Shown in pieces: positions 1 to 13,359 of a stretch of DNA of 64,000 nucleotides; positions within the stretch are counted from its first letter, which is position 1; each line of letters begins with the position of its first letter. The notes beneath the pieces were generated by a model. The model ran no database searches. It had not been told where the DNA came from and worked only from the letters and a program-made list of their open reading frames with translations. A program made the translations under genes and the position numbers. This DNA is from Strongylocentrotus purpuratus (lineage: Eukaryota; Echinodermata; Echinoidea; Camarodonta; Strongylocentrotidae): assembly GCF_000002235.5 (NCBI RefSeq), contig NW_022145606.1, forward strand, positions 16,880,254-16,944,253, given 5' to 3'.

Positions 1-346
1 AAAGTTATGAAATTGTAAATAATACACTCTTTGTGTTGTATAGCTCCCCTCAAGGTCAAGCTATTAATTAAGCTATAAAACAATGTTTCTTGACTAAAAT
101 TGACCAATTAGCTAACCCCGTTTGGAAATTATATATTACAACTACATATTCTGAGATTTTCACGATCGCAGCTACCATTGTACTGGCCGTAGGTGCTATT
201 TGAAATTTTCATATTCAATTTTTCTCAAAAGCAGAAGTGTTTTAAGGGCTAAATTTTCTAGTGTTTATAATTCAAATATATCAAATTTGTAAAGAATCAC
301 TATCCAACCAATTGTCAAATTTCCCAAAACTTTGTATTACCTTTAA
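1..346. mobile_element. inverted-repeat element family A (TTAA-type), cut by the window start
   Basis: Ends CCCAAAACTTTGTATTACCTTTAA-like, matching full copies at 15021, 33838, 37504 and 58041. The left end lies before the window. Confidence 0.85.
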
Positions 347-607
347 TAACCATATTACCTGGACAGTTTATAGTAAATAATGTATATACTCGGGGATAGT
401 AACACATTTCAATTTATTTCAGCTACATTTAATACCTTGCCAATTTGAAAATAATGCTTTTGTGTTTCCAGTAGAATAAAATAAATTGCATGATATTTAC
501 AGGACAAACTAACACTCAATTTGACTGTTATACAATTAGTACTTTGCTGCTACACATTCATATCACCATGTATACATTCCTACACTTACAATGTATCATT
601 CCTCTAG

Positions 608-1068
608 TACACCTTGGCTCATTGCACAAAACTTAGCATTGATGGTAACTTTGCCATCAATGGCAACTACCATGGAAACCTTGATTTTGATTGGCTGTTG
701 AGCCCTGTTACCATGGTAGTTGCCATTGATGTCAAAGTTACCATCAATGGTAAGTTTTATGCAACACGACCTTTGACATGCAAGCTAGTGAATATACATG
801 TACATACGCTGCACATTGAATGGCTCTCATTCCTCTAGTACACCTTGCCCCATTGCACAAAACTTACCATTGATGGTAACTTTGCCATCAATGGTAACTA
901 CCATCGAAACCTTGCTTTTGATTGGCTATTTATTGAGCCCTGTTACCATCATGGTAGTTGCCATTGATGGCAAGTTACCATCAATGGTAAGTTTTATCCA
1001 ACGCAACCCTTGACATGCAAGCTAGTAGATATACATGTACAAACGCTGCATATTGCATGGCTCTCAGC
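608..1068. repeat. tandem duplication of a foldback element (units about 608-838 and 839-1068)
   Basis: Each unit of about 230 bases holds arms with ACCATTGATGGTAAC-type sequence pairing with GTTACCATCAATGGTAAG, around a centre with GATTTTGATTGGCT. Flanks CACCTTGxCxCATTGCACAA and CATGCAAGCTAGT are duplicated as well. Confidence 0.85.
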
Positions 1069-1387
1069 AATACTGTCCTAATTTTCCAGCTCTAGAAATT
1101 ACCATTAGTGTATATAAGTGATAATGATATGGGTATTCATATAACCATTACTTATTTTTATTCAGAGAGTAGGAAATAGACGACAACTTTGCTTGGAGGA
1201 CACGCAAGCAACTACACATAATCATAACTTTAAATTCAACACTTTCAAACAAACACACATTTATAAAGTTGATCTACTTTGTACATCAGTAGCATATTAA
1301 GCATCTTCATACACAAGTAACTATAATGTCTTCCTACATTATCTGTGATTATAATGCATCTGAATTGGAAAAGGAGATTAAATACTG

Positions 1388-1968
1388 GGGGGGGGGGCGT
1401 TTCATAAAGCTGTTCGTAAAGTTACGCATGACATTATGAACGACTTGTATATGAAAAGCCAAATGGGATGCTCAATCATTAACTGCATCAAATAAAGTTG
1501 AACTGTGCAGATATAGATTAAAAATTCTTATTATACCAACCATTTATACCGGAGTGTTGGCTCAGTCAGTAGGGCGTCCGCCTCACAACCGGGAGGTCGT
1601 GGGTTCGAACCCCGGCCGCGTCATACCAAAAGACGTTAAAAGATGGGAGTTGTTGCTACCTTGTTTGGCGTTCAACAATAAGGGATAGAGCAACGTCGAT
1701 CTGCCGCTGCTAAGTGGCTGCCGGGCTCACGATCAATTGGGCAAAAAGAATTTCTGTTTCGGTTTATTAAAATTTGGAGTGGACTATTAGGCTATTATTA
1801 TTATTATTATTATTTTTAATGCAAAGTATATTTTTTGCCATAATTTAATTGAGGTTATTGGAAATATCAGAAAAAAATTTGGGCTTCCTATCTGGCACTT
1901 CATATACAAGTCGTTTGTAAAGTCATGCGTAACTTTATGAACAGCTTTATGAAACATCCCCCTGGTCT
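1388..1968. mobile_element. inverted-repeat element family H interrupted by a SINE
   Basis: Arms GTTTCATAAAGCTGTTCGTA and CAGCTTTATGAAACATCCCC. An intact relative is at 11862-12185. SINE type 1 occupies about 1549-1815. Confidence 0.85.
1549..1815 (+). mobile_element. tRNA-derived SINE type 1
   Basis: A box TGGCTCAGTCAGTAGGG and B box GGTTCGAACCC of a polymerase III promoter, a body of about 180 bases, and an ATT tail. The same element is reversed at 47790-48057. Confidence 0.85.
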
Positions 1969-3234
1969 CATTGAGTAGTTATAGTGGTGGTGCCTAATGA
2001 ATTTATCAACAATTTCTGCATGCAGACATGTGGGATGGGGTGTTTTAAGACTATTAAGGTAGTGTGTGGAAGACTATGCTAAATTGACATGTATATACAG
2101 TGTGTAAAGCCACTGAGATTAGGGTTAGATTAGATTAGGCAAAAGGGGATCTTGGACCATTTGGGGTTTGGTACATAAACGTTTCTAATAGTATGGAGGA
2201 GGAAAACCAGAATATATAACTTGCAAAATGTGCAATGAAAATATCCTTCTACAGTGTACATGTATATTGGCATCAAGCAAGTGTCTATTGTATGAGTTAA
2301 GACACAAATAAGATATCTATGCTTTTATTGATATGCATGAAAAAAATAAAATGGGTAAATCTACAGCTAAGCTGTGTGTGGGGGTGTGTGTGGGGGGAGG
2401 GGTGTGTGTGTGGGGGAGGGGTATGTGTGTGGGGGTGTGGGGGAGGGGCTGGTGTTAGGAAGGTCTAAATATAATTTGTTATATTTCATTTTTCATATTC
2501 TATTCATTAAATTTTGTATTCATCATCCTAAGTGATATCAAAATTAAAAGTAAATGGTGGCATTTGTTAATAAAGAAAAGTGATCAGATTAACAGTGTTC
2601 TTGAATTTTAACACTAAAATTCTACGGAAGATTACCCATAAAATAAGATAATTTACTTGAGAAACATATAATTACAATGTTTAAAATAGTATCCTGTACA
2701 GTTTAATGACATATAGATACATGTACATGTAACAAAGTAATGTACAGACATACACACAGACATTATACACACACACATACACGCACACACACACAGGTAC
2801 AGCACAAAGACGCACTCCATCGTGTACAACTAATACTTCTGACCACTTACAGACCTCAACAATACATGTTACAACACAAATCAGCCAATCACGTATGAGC
2901 TTGCATCCACAAATCATTCTCTTATTAATTGCTGGAGTGCAATGACCTATTCACACAGACGATTGGTATGATCGTCAGTAGCCAATCAGCAGCCTGCTTT
3001 CATGGTTAATAAGACTCAACATGGGTGCTTATGTATGGAGTTCTGCCATTGGTGCACATCTGCTCATCTGCAAATCATAGTTTTTGTTGTTAGTGTGCGT
3101 AGTAAAAGGGGAAATAATTAAAACAAAAAGGAATTGTAAAAACATCAATGTGCAACATGTAAGGAAAATAATTTAGAAAAAAGATGAATGAAAAATTTCA
3201 GAATATGAAGAAGGGAAGAAAATGATATTGAAAC

Positions 3235-3354
3235 CTCTTGGGGAATTGTGAATGATGGACCCTTATGTTGACTTGCTGGATCATGGGCGGCGGAGTGCCC
3301 CCTCATTGGCGCAGATCCATGGCCGAGGGGGAAATTGCGAGAGGTACCTAAAGG
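3235..3354 (-). CDS. VCL: possible vinculin linker exon 20 (40 residues)
   Basis: Using acceptor CTCTCCTAACAG and donor GAG|GTTTCA gives an open phase-0 exon of 120 bases encoding [20 protein letters not shown] then [21 protein letters not shown] second AG at the following CCTTTAG would give a stop after 14 codons in phase 0, so the upstream AG is preferred. No homology is recognised and the donor is weak. It is placed here only because it continues the pattern of frame-neutral exons before the missing tail. Confidence 0.4.
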
Positions 3355-6300
3355 CTGTTAGGAGAGAATTCAAGGGTAAATAGAAAAAATATAATAATGA
3401 CAATTTTCACTGGTATGTCATCATGCCTACATCGGTGTTATGAATAAGATCACAAATATAAGATTATTAGTGCAAATGTAGATAATTGTAAGTAATCCTT
3501 TTAAACTATTGTCAGTCTTCCAGTATATTCCTTATAATCCTGACTATCATCTTTGCATCTCTTGCTCTCTCTTGCTCTTTTTATCCATTCTTCTTTATTT
3601 CACTGATATCACTAATATGTTTACAGTTATGTAACACATAATATTTTAAATGATCTTAAGATACGTAGAATTATGACAAGAACACAGAGACGCACCCACA
3701 AAGTCATCCACAAAGTCACCCACACATTCACCCCACACACACTCATCACATATACAATAAGAAACCATGGAATGGTACGTCCCAAAAAAGGGCTTGTTTC
3801 CCTGAGCTATCCACATTTGAAAAAAATGTTTATCAAAAATATGCATCAAACTCTATGTAAGGGACTACATAAAGATTGCTCTGTTGCTCACTGTTTACAA
3901 CACAAATATTTTGGGGTAGTTTTGGGCATTAAGGTGATTAGTCAAAAACTCTTTAGCTCAATGGAATCGAAGAAGTTTGCAACCGCAAAATACAATCAAT
4001 TGTCATAAACAGAAGTAAAATAGCCAGTGAACTTTTCACAATACAGTCAAGCCTTTAAACATCTTCAACCCTTCCAGATCTGGGGGGGGGGGGGTGTTTC
4101 ACAAAGATTCTAAGTTGAACTTATCTCTAAGTTGGACTTAACAATTATGGAAAGCCGTTAGCATATTTTAGAATATTTGTAAAAGTTATTTGATTCAAAT
4201 CATTCATATTTTCTATCATAAAGGAGATTTCATGTTCTTGATGTTGAATTTATACAAAGTCTAAAATACTTGATTTTTCGTTTTTGAATATATGCTATTT
4301 TAAGTCTACAAATGGCTCTCCATCTTAGAGTTTAGTCCAACTTGGAGATAAGTTCAACTTAGGATCTTTGTGAAACACCCCCTGCACTGTCAATCAATCT
4401 CATAAATCACCTGAACACTCTTAACAAACACAAACCACAAGACAAAGTTAAAGCATTCAAAGGTTAATGTTTAGAGACCTGGTAGCCTGCTTGGCCGTCC
4501 GAAGAAGCCTTTGGGGGTGGGGGCGGGGGAGGGGGAGGCGCTGCAGCCTGCTCACCATTCTGTTAAGAAATCAAGACACCGTTATCAGCACTTCAAGCTC
4601 AGAGGATAATTCAATGGTGATAAAGTGTGTGAAAGAATTGTACCACACTTGCTCTTGCTACTATAGCTCTGGGTCAAATCTACATTACAGGCATCGTTTA
4701 ACAATGTTAAATCTGAGATGCATGGCCTTACGTGTTATCAGTGTTTGTAATATTGAAGCTCTAAAAAAATTGCGCTTCAAAATGATCATGAAGAACCTCA
4801 AATAGAGCATCTAGATGCTGAACAGGCGTTGATGAGTATTACCATAGAAGTAGAGTTAAAATCTTTGAGTGACCAGTTTTACCATACTCATTTCCCCGAA
4901 TAGACTGTAAGTGTTATAAAAACCGTTAGGAAAACAAATTTTAAAATTTTGATTTCCAATAAAATATATCTTGATAATCAGACAGGGAATCGGCTTGTAA
5001 AAGTAATGTGGTTTCTGACTGACCTTAAGGTTTATAATTATCATTGTAACATGAGCTAAATCCAGGATCTTGTTTCAGAATCTGAGACAAAGTTACCCAA
5101 TCCCTATAACCAAATTCAGAAAATGAATCCAGAGCCAACACATAATGGCTAATCCCAACCCTTACTCCTAGCAATAAAAGTCTGGAGCTATTGTCACAGG
5201 AGAAAACATCTCATCACTGTGTAAAAGGCTCGAAAAGTGGACTTATTCATAAAAAGAGATACGACTTGTACATGTTTATGTGTACATATAGAGGCAGATG
5301 CATTATGTATAAGTATGCAAATTAATCATAGTGGTCTATAGCCAGTGAAAAGTAATGTTTTGCTTGGAATGTAAGTCCCTTATCCGTCAAGAGTTGGAAA
5401 TTATTTTCCCCCACGTATAGCAAAAGCGTATTTAGAAATATGAATATTATCAGTAGAAACAAAAGTTATAGAAATTATTTGATATAAGATGAAAGAATCA
5501 TGAATAAATAGTTTTTGTGACTATTTTTGCAGTACCTAATCTTCAATTAGTCATATTGGCTTTTTTGTCATGTAATCTGTTTGTGTTTTTTTTTCTATTG
5601 TTTATGAAGTCCTCTCTGTTTTTTTAAATAATTATTTGGCAACACATTAGAAATGCAAGGATGCACCAAACAGTCAAGTTCATTCAAGAGCTAGGACGCG
5701 TAACTAAAGTAAAATAATTTGATATGGTATATATCTTTTCACAAATGGTAAAACTATGTGATATTTACTAACATTCAGTTGTGTTTAATTGTCTGCTGTT
5801 CTGTTCCAAATGAATGTTATTTGTATCATCCTAGCAAAGTAGTATTTATACATAATTTTGGATGTATTGCTCAATATCATGGTAGCCTTAATAACACATA
5901 CACGAATTTTACCAAAAAAGGGGTAACAGCAGGTATTTAACAAAGATTAAGGAGCAAAGTTTGTTTGTATTTGCTCTATTATAACTGTTGATCATATACA
6001 TTTTTATGCACTATACTGACCTCGAGGTCAACTGGGGTCATGCTGAGGTCATGAAGGGGTGAAGAGGTCACACCAGATTCATGCAATGGAGAAGGGTTCA
6101 AACGGATTGAGGAGGTTGCGACAAAGTGAGGAGGGTTGGGGGTTGAGCCATTTAGGGTAGGATCAGAAGTTAGGGTTTGGAGATGAGGGGAGGTTGAGGC
6201 TACAGGGTGGCAAGTTTGAGGTCGAAGGTCAGACATTGGGGTCACAGAGGTCAATGGATCATGATATGGGTGAGGAGGGTTGGGGGTTGAGCCATTTAGG

Positions 6301-8080
6301 GTAGGATCAGAAGTTAGGGTTTGGACATGAGGGGAGGTTGAGGCTACAGGGAGGCAAGTTTGAGGTCGAAGGTCAGACATTGGGGTCACAGAGATCAATG
6401 GGTCATGGTATGGATGAGAAGAATGCAGTGGAGTTTTCTGTAAAGAGGAAAGGACATAGACACAAAACAGATGTTACTAGACAGTGACTTGAAAATAGTG
6501 AGTGGAAAAAGTCATAGAGAATTGGTAGTTTAATTCATCATTTGACAAAAACAAGGGATTTTTAATTTCAATTTTTTGTAAGAATTGCCATAAAGTTATC
6601 CTTGTACAAAAGATCAATAGATGGGATAAGAAACTAAGTAACAAATATAAGGAATACACTTTGTGGTATTTTCACCCAAAACCAAAAATCTCGCCAGTCA
6701 AAGATTTGGCTGCATGGCTAAAGGTAAGATATCGGTTCTTTGTCAGTAGCACTTTAAGTACCCATTGAAACTGATACCTGCCTGTCATGACTTTAACCTA
6801 CTATGTTGTACATGTTTGATTATTATTATGATCTTTACCATTGTCACCATTAATGATTATTATCCACAAAGAACAAGAGTGATGGGAAAGGGATAACAGA
6901 AAAAGGGTTAATGATGAAAGACTAGTTAACTCATATCCTGCAATAAGGATGCATGCACGCTACCGTTATAGTGCTTTGTACACGCGAGCGCGCTATCGAT
7001 TGGCTGCTTAATTCACACGAGCGAGCCACAACTTAGCTGCTTTATGAATGCATGCTCGCATTCATAATAGCAGTTATTGTTCATTTCGTTGTACTGTGCT
7101 GAGTGCTTTGCATGCGCTATTGATTGTACCATCGCGTGCATCAGATTATCTCAAAATAAACTTGGCACAGGGGGGATTTGTGGCTTGGCACAATGGGGAT
7201 TAGCCCTGTGGCACTGGGCTATATTCATTATGGCAGGATTTGAGTTAAGAGCACACAGAGAGCAGCAGGAGGGTAACCTCGTCCTGGAAGTAGGCTGGAG
7301 GGTGGGAGTAGGATTCAGGTTGGTTGTCATGGTGATAAGAATGGCCATTCAGGGATGATGTATATAACTGAGGAGAAGGAGGAGGAAGAGGAGTAGGTTG
7401 GTCAGCTTCAAGGTAAGGTAGCTGTGAGGTGATAAGATGAAAAGAAATGCAGTAAGTACACTGATCATTTTCAAATGCACAATTAATGCTTTCAATTCTC
7501 TTTTCTTTTCACTTAGTAGAAGCGTTGGTCAAAATCTGTTAGGATGCGCACTCCATGATTCTTTTTTTTATTTGTTTTCCCTTTTTTTTTGTTAGGGGGT
7601 AGGGGAGGATTTAAGTTTGTATGATTTTATTTCTACATAAATAGAAAACAAGAATTTCTTTGTAAACAAATATGAATTAGTTAACAAGTTTAGATTATTC
7701 TTTCTTCAATTTCACATTAATTAGCAAAATGTGGTCTTTTATTTCTTACAATAAATTTATTTTTCAAAAATGATTTTAACTAATTGATACCAATGGTCCT
7801 ACTTGTATCTAACAGGGGTGATAGTGAGCACTAAAAAAAAAATAGGTTTTTTGTTTTCCCCTCAACCACGCCCCCCTTGAGTAAAAAAAAAAAAGACGAT
7901 TCGCGGGGAAAAAATGGCATCTAACAACATTCCCCCCTTTCGAGTAAGAAAATTGAGACAAACTTGGGAAAATTGGGGGAAAAATAGGGAAGAATAGAGA
8001 TAATAAGAGGGAAATCGGGAAAATCAGGATAAAATTGGGAAGGAAAAAAAAATTGGTTAAAAAAAAATATTTAAAAAAAA

Positions 8081-8138
<58 letters not shown>

Positions 8139-11100
8139 GGGAAGAAAAAAAAAATCGGGAAAAAATCGGGAAAAATAAAAAAAATCGGGAAACCGATTTA
8201 AATCGGGTTTTTATCAGGCCTGATAATTCTAAAAACAAACAAAGATAAAGGCAATTATGGATGACAAGCCAGCCAATCCACTTATGCCACAGACCCAGAC
8301 AGTCAGTATCTCAAACAGAAACATAATCTGCTTCCGTGATATAATCACAACGTATATGAATATTCAACACATCATAATCAACCTGGTAAGAGGGCGTGGC
8401 TTGTCTGGAGTAGGCGGAGCCTGGAGGAGGAGGAGGCACAGGAGGTGCACTCTGGGTAGAGTAGCCTGACGATGCTTGTACTGGAGCAAAGGAACTAGGC
8501 CCTCTCTATGGATAAAACCACCCAATCAATCCATCATCAATAACTTTGTCTGTCTTCATATAATCAGTATCATTTCATGCCTTTGTTTCAACAGTTTATC
8601 ATATGGTTGTATAGCAAATTCTACAACTTTGAATGTCAATCAACAGTATATTTCTAATAATATCCCAATTAATAGTAGATTTCTAATAAAAGTATATCCC
8701 GATTGAAATAAGTAATTTCTATTAAATGACTTAGTAGATGGCCAAAGTAATTTCTTCTTCAATACTTTTTTTCGCTAAGTGATCATATTTTTTTCTTCTG
8801 AAAAAAATTCTTTGTATTGCATGCCTTTGGATCTAAACTGCACAGTTTTTAAAAGACTTTCAAAACACTGAATTATTACCATATTCACAGAAGAGTAAGG
8901 CTATCAATCAAATTAAATCTCTTTTTAATACAAAAAAAGGCAAAATTGAATATTAACTTTTAATTGTTTTTTTTTAAATATGAAACATTAAATGAAACAT
9001 TAAATGAAAGTTCAGAAACAAACTAAATGCATATTTTCAACGAGAGTAGAACAATTAACTGCACAACAATTTCATGCTTGTCAAGTGAGTTTCATGTACA
9101 GTGCATTGTAAAGTGCCAGTATGTAGTCTCATGGACCTTTAGGATTATGTGCAATTGTGCATCTGTTAATAAATGGTCTATGCAGTATATTATTCCTTCA
9201 CACAAAGTAAAAGGAATACCTTTAACAATGATTAAGATTAGCTGCTTTTTTTCCTCATAAGATTAACTTCGTAACTGTTTTCTTATTTTGGGCTCCAAAA
9301 AGACAGCTAACTATTTAATGAGACTAAACCTCACAATGCTATTGATAGGCCATTTCGAAATTCTCTCTGAACGTGAACGAAAAATAAATTGCCTGGTTTT
9401 CATGCAAATGGCATAAATTTCCTAAAAAATGAAATACAAGTAGCAAAACTTTTGTTGTTGAACCTTACGGATAGCACAATAATGAATCTCTCCGTCATTA
9501 TCATAATGCATGTTCAGTCAATAAACACATATACACACACAATCGATAGCACACTGATCGGCCATATTCACAGACCAACACATCATCATCATGATAGAAA
9601 CAGGTTCACAAGCATTCATACAACAATCTCAATTAATCAGTTTTGCATTTCTTTTCCAGTACCATTAAAGACAAAGTTGAGTTCTGGTCATGCGATTGCA
9701 TTGTTAAAAAAACATTATGGAATCGATCAGAAAAGGTTGATCATCTAGCATATAAGTATTGGTGTGTACTGCAAGATTCTGGAATCATCAAAATGATAAG
9801 AAATTTGGCCCAGTCTTGGTAAAGTTACAAGCACTGTACACAGAAAGATGTATATGGGACTACACAAACATGTGGCATAAAAATCTGTCCCGATTGTTAT
9901 GCTGCTACATGCCATATTTAGAATATTAAGGTATTTGAAGAGCCATGCTTTTCAGGGAACATTTGTTATCTGATGTTCTTCAGCACTTGCATAATACAAT
10001 GATAACTGTCACAAATTATTTTTCACCTCTTCCCAGAACTCAGCCTTCTCTTTAAGAATGTGTTTAAAAAAGAAAATGTCTTAAAATGTTAGCAAAGGCG
10101 AAAGTAATTAGCAAATCAGTCCATCATAACTAAATAGAGGTACAATACCTCTTAAAACAACACTTGAAAGGGTTACTTCAAATTTGACTTGTGTCATATT
10201 TTCTTTATAAATACCATCCTTCCCACACTGTTTCACGAATTTTATCCATATTTATGTCAACTCTATTTGCATTTACATATGTCATCATATTGACACAATT
10301 AATGTATCTTTTGTTAGTAGGTGCATAGAAGTGACGTCCATATATGGATATGTGTGCTGATTGAGTTTGGTCTACATACATACTCATTAACATGCTGTTA
10401 GCTAATTGGCTGCTCCAATCCTGAGCTACATGAATATTCATCAGGTCATCAGACATGCTGTGGACAATAGAGATCTAAAGGAGGAAATGGACGATGACCT
10501 GCAAGTTAGTACACAAGAAAACTGCATGACTGGCGGGAAAGAAGATTATTAAGGCTAAAAACATTGATATATCTGCATAAATTTGCATATGATTAACTAT
10601 CATATCTACATATTTCATGTGCATTCACTCACAATGACAACACAGTATACATGATTAAGACAAAACATGTACATACAATTAAATGGGCATATACTTTGTT
10701 TTATACAGCTACACATGCTACAGAGAAAATGCAATTTTGTTTATTTGGTTAGCCAGCTACACTTCTTATGAATGATTAATGAAAGAGGGAGGTACATAAG
10801 GGACTCATTTGCATATCATTTGCATATGATGGGCATGAATGAGGTCAACAACCTGTGGCACTGCGGAGTGTTCCATTGCTCCCATAGGGGGGAGCGGAGG
10901 TGGAGGAGGAAGGGACTGCTCCAGTGGTATTTCAACGGTGAGGGGGATACGCACTGCTGCAACTGACTTCATCAACTATAGGAGAGATAAACTCATACAT
11001 ATTCATTGCAAATACACCATGAATATTCATCTATATGTTAAGAAATAGATCATATATACATAAGAACCAGACAAAAGTGATTGTCTTACAATTTATACAT

Positions 11101-13322
11101 GATGGGGGCATTGCCGACAGACACTCAAACTCTTAAATAATCATGATATACAAAACAAAACCAGAATCCTCTTTTTAAAAATTCATTCAGAACAAAGCTG
11201 AATTACCTACATGTATACTGATTATTTAAGCATTATTATACAAAATATACAAACTGTAAGAAAATAATTTCAAAATTAAATGGATATACATGTAGTATAT
11301 AAAACTCTTGCATTACAAAAAAAACCAAAAGAATACAAACCAAAATCTGTAGAGTACAATACACTGTATATCCATTTCACAGATTAACATAAGTAAACAA
11401 ATGTATTTCAAAGATTAACATAAATAAACAAATGTGTTTCACAGATTAAGATAAATAAACAAATGTATTTTGCAGTAATGTCACCTTTAAGAAAATGTAG
11501 TTGAGGGAAATACATTCATAATTGTAATAAACAACTTATTTCAAATAAAAACATGTAAGGAGAGAAATCAAATATGTTTGTAAAGACATCAGAACAATGA
11601 ATGAATATGTTACATGTCTGAAATCCCTTGTGTAAGATAGTATCTGTGAGATATTAACTGTGAGATAGTAACTGTGAGATAGTAAAGGAGATATTACCTG
11701 TTTGTTAGCAGTGAACCACTTGTCTTGGGCGTTGCGATCAGCGGGGTTAAGGGTCACACCTTTAGCTGCCGTCACGGATGGAGGGATGTCTAAAAGGGCA
11801 CAACAAAAAGACAAATGCAATTAAGTATCTCAGCGAAAAGTACACTTGCTACTCTCCACCCAGGGGGGTGTTTTATAAAGCTGCGCGTAAAGTTACGAAT
11901 GACTTATACAAATGATTAGAACATGAAAAGCCAAATGGATGCCCAAAGTTTTTCCTGACATTTTAACAAAGTGTGACTGTATTTCCCATAATCTCAATTA
12001 TATCGTAGCCAAAAATACACTTGCATTAAAATGTTTTGTTAATAAAGATAAGGTTAATCTACATCTGCATATTTGAACTTTAGCTTATGAATTTTAAGGA
12101 TTTGAGAATCCCATTTAGCTCTTCATATTAAAGTTATTTGTAAAGTCATGCGTAACTTTACGCACAGCTTTATGAAACACCCCCAGGTGTTAAAATGGTT
12201 ACCCGGTAGGATGGGACCATCATTGTTGGTCAAACAGTTTTTGAGCGTCAAGTAACGCCTGTCTGGAAAGCTCCCCAGGGAGTGGAGATTGTGCACACAA
12301 TGTGCGAGGGCAAGCACTGAATCCAACGACCGAGGTAATAGTATATCTGTAAAGCACTTAAGAGACGTCCGAGATGTATTAAGCACTATATAAAAGCTGA
12401 ATATTATTATTATTATTATTACAGGCATCAGGAAGAAATTTGATTAGTGTTGTGTAGCCATCATGGTATTCATGCACTGTACTCTCAATTCAAAGGGTGA
12501 GGGTTTGAATACTAGCCCGGCACTCACATCATTTGGTGAGAAATTAGGGATTAAAATTGATGATAGATTATTTTGGGATACCCACATTATATCTCTTAGC
12601 AAATCGTGAAGTTACAAGATTTTTACTCATAATATAAGAACCTCAGTAAGTGTTTAAGCTCTTCCATCTTGAATCAAATATACAAATGTACCATACAGCC
12701 AATCTTTGATTATTCTTGTTCCATGTGGGGGAACTGTTCTTTACAAAACGGATAAAATGTAACTTGACCTTTGAACTATGACCCTTTGACCTCTCACCTC
12801 CTGAAAGCTGATTGGCTGCCCTACTGACATCTTGGACAAACTTGGGGTCCTCGGAGTTGGCAGCTTCCTTGGATGCTACCACGGCAACCCGCTGGGCACG
12901 CCTAGCGATGCTAGATGCCTTGGCTGCGATGACGTTGGGGTCGTTCTGCTGGATGGCTTGTGCGACCTTCTCGCTATCCCGCTTGATCGCCTCCTCTAAG
13001 AATCAAGAAACAAATTTTTTCTTTCATTTATTAGGTAAGGTAAGGTATTTATTCATCAACATATTGCAGTCAATGGCTGAATTGCATGCATGATTTACAG
13101 AGATTTGGTTTGAATATATTTAAAAAAACATCTATTTACAATTCATTATTTAACAATAATTCAACGAAAAAACTCAGTAAAACTCAGAAAGGGAAGAAAG
13201 AAATAAAGGATAAATGTGGAGCAGGAAAATAAGGAGAAAAGGAAAGGAAAGTTGAGGGAAAGGGAGTGGAGAGAGAAGGGGAGAAGAGAAGGGAGAGAGT
13301 GAGAGAGAGAGTGAGAGAGAGA

Positions 13323-13359
<37 letters not shown>

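Larger units (their letters stand above)
347..3234. other. unassigned sequence between repeats; vinculin tail not found
   Basis: Apart from the tandem foldback unit, family H and its SINE, and the TG-rich run at 2375-2450, I see no exon. The minus strand was checked for the tail motif ARKWSSKGN and similar; it was absent. Confidence 0.5.

Noticed and set aside
1549..1640. tRNA gene at GGCTCAGTCAGTAGGGCG...GGTTCGAACCCC
   Set aside because: A second copy at 47790-48057 shares the non-tRNA body and tail, marking a SINE.
2990..3075. Minus-strand acceptor TTTGCAG followed by MSRCAPMAELHT and a stop
   Set aside because: It could be a terminal exon of a tail-less isoform, but no homology supports it and short stops are common by chance.
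3673..4008. Plus-strand open frame of 111 codons starting [14 protein letters not shown]
   Set aside because: It lies opposite intron 19 of vinculin, has a low-complexity CACA-rich start and no family features.
10434..10473. Minus-strand mini exon [15 protein letters not shown] between TTTCCTCCTTTAG and GTAGCT
   Set aside because: It has phase-0 ends and could be another linker exon, but it is 15 residues long, lacks the Pro/Ser composition and has a poor donor. Not enough to call.
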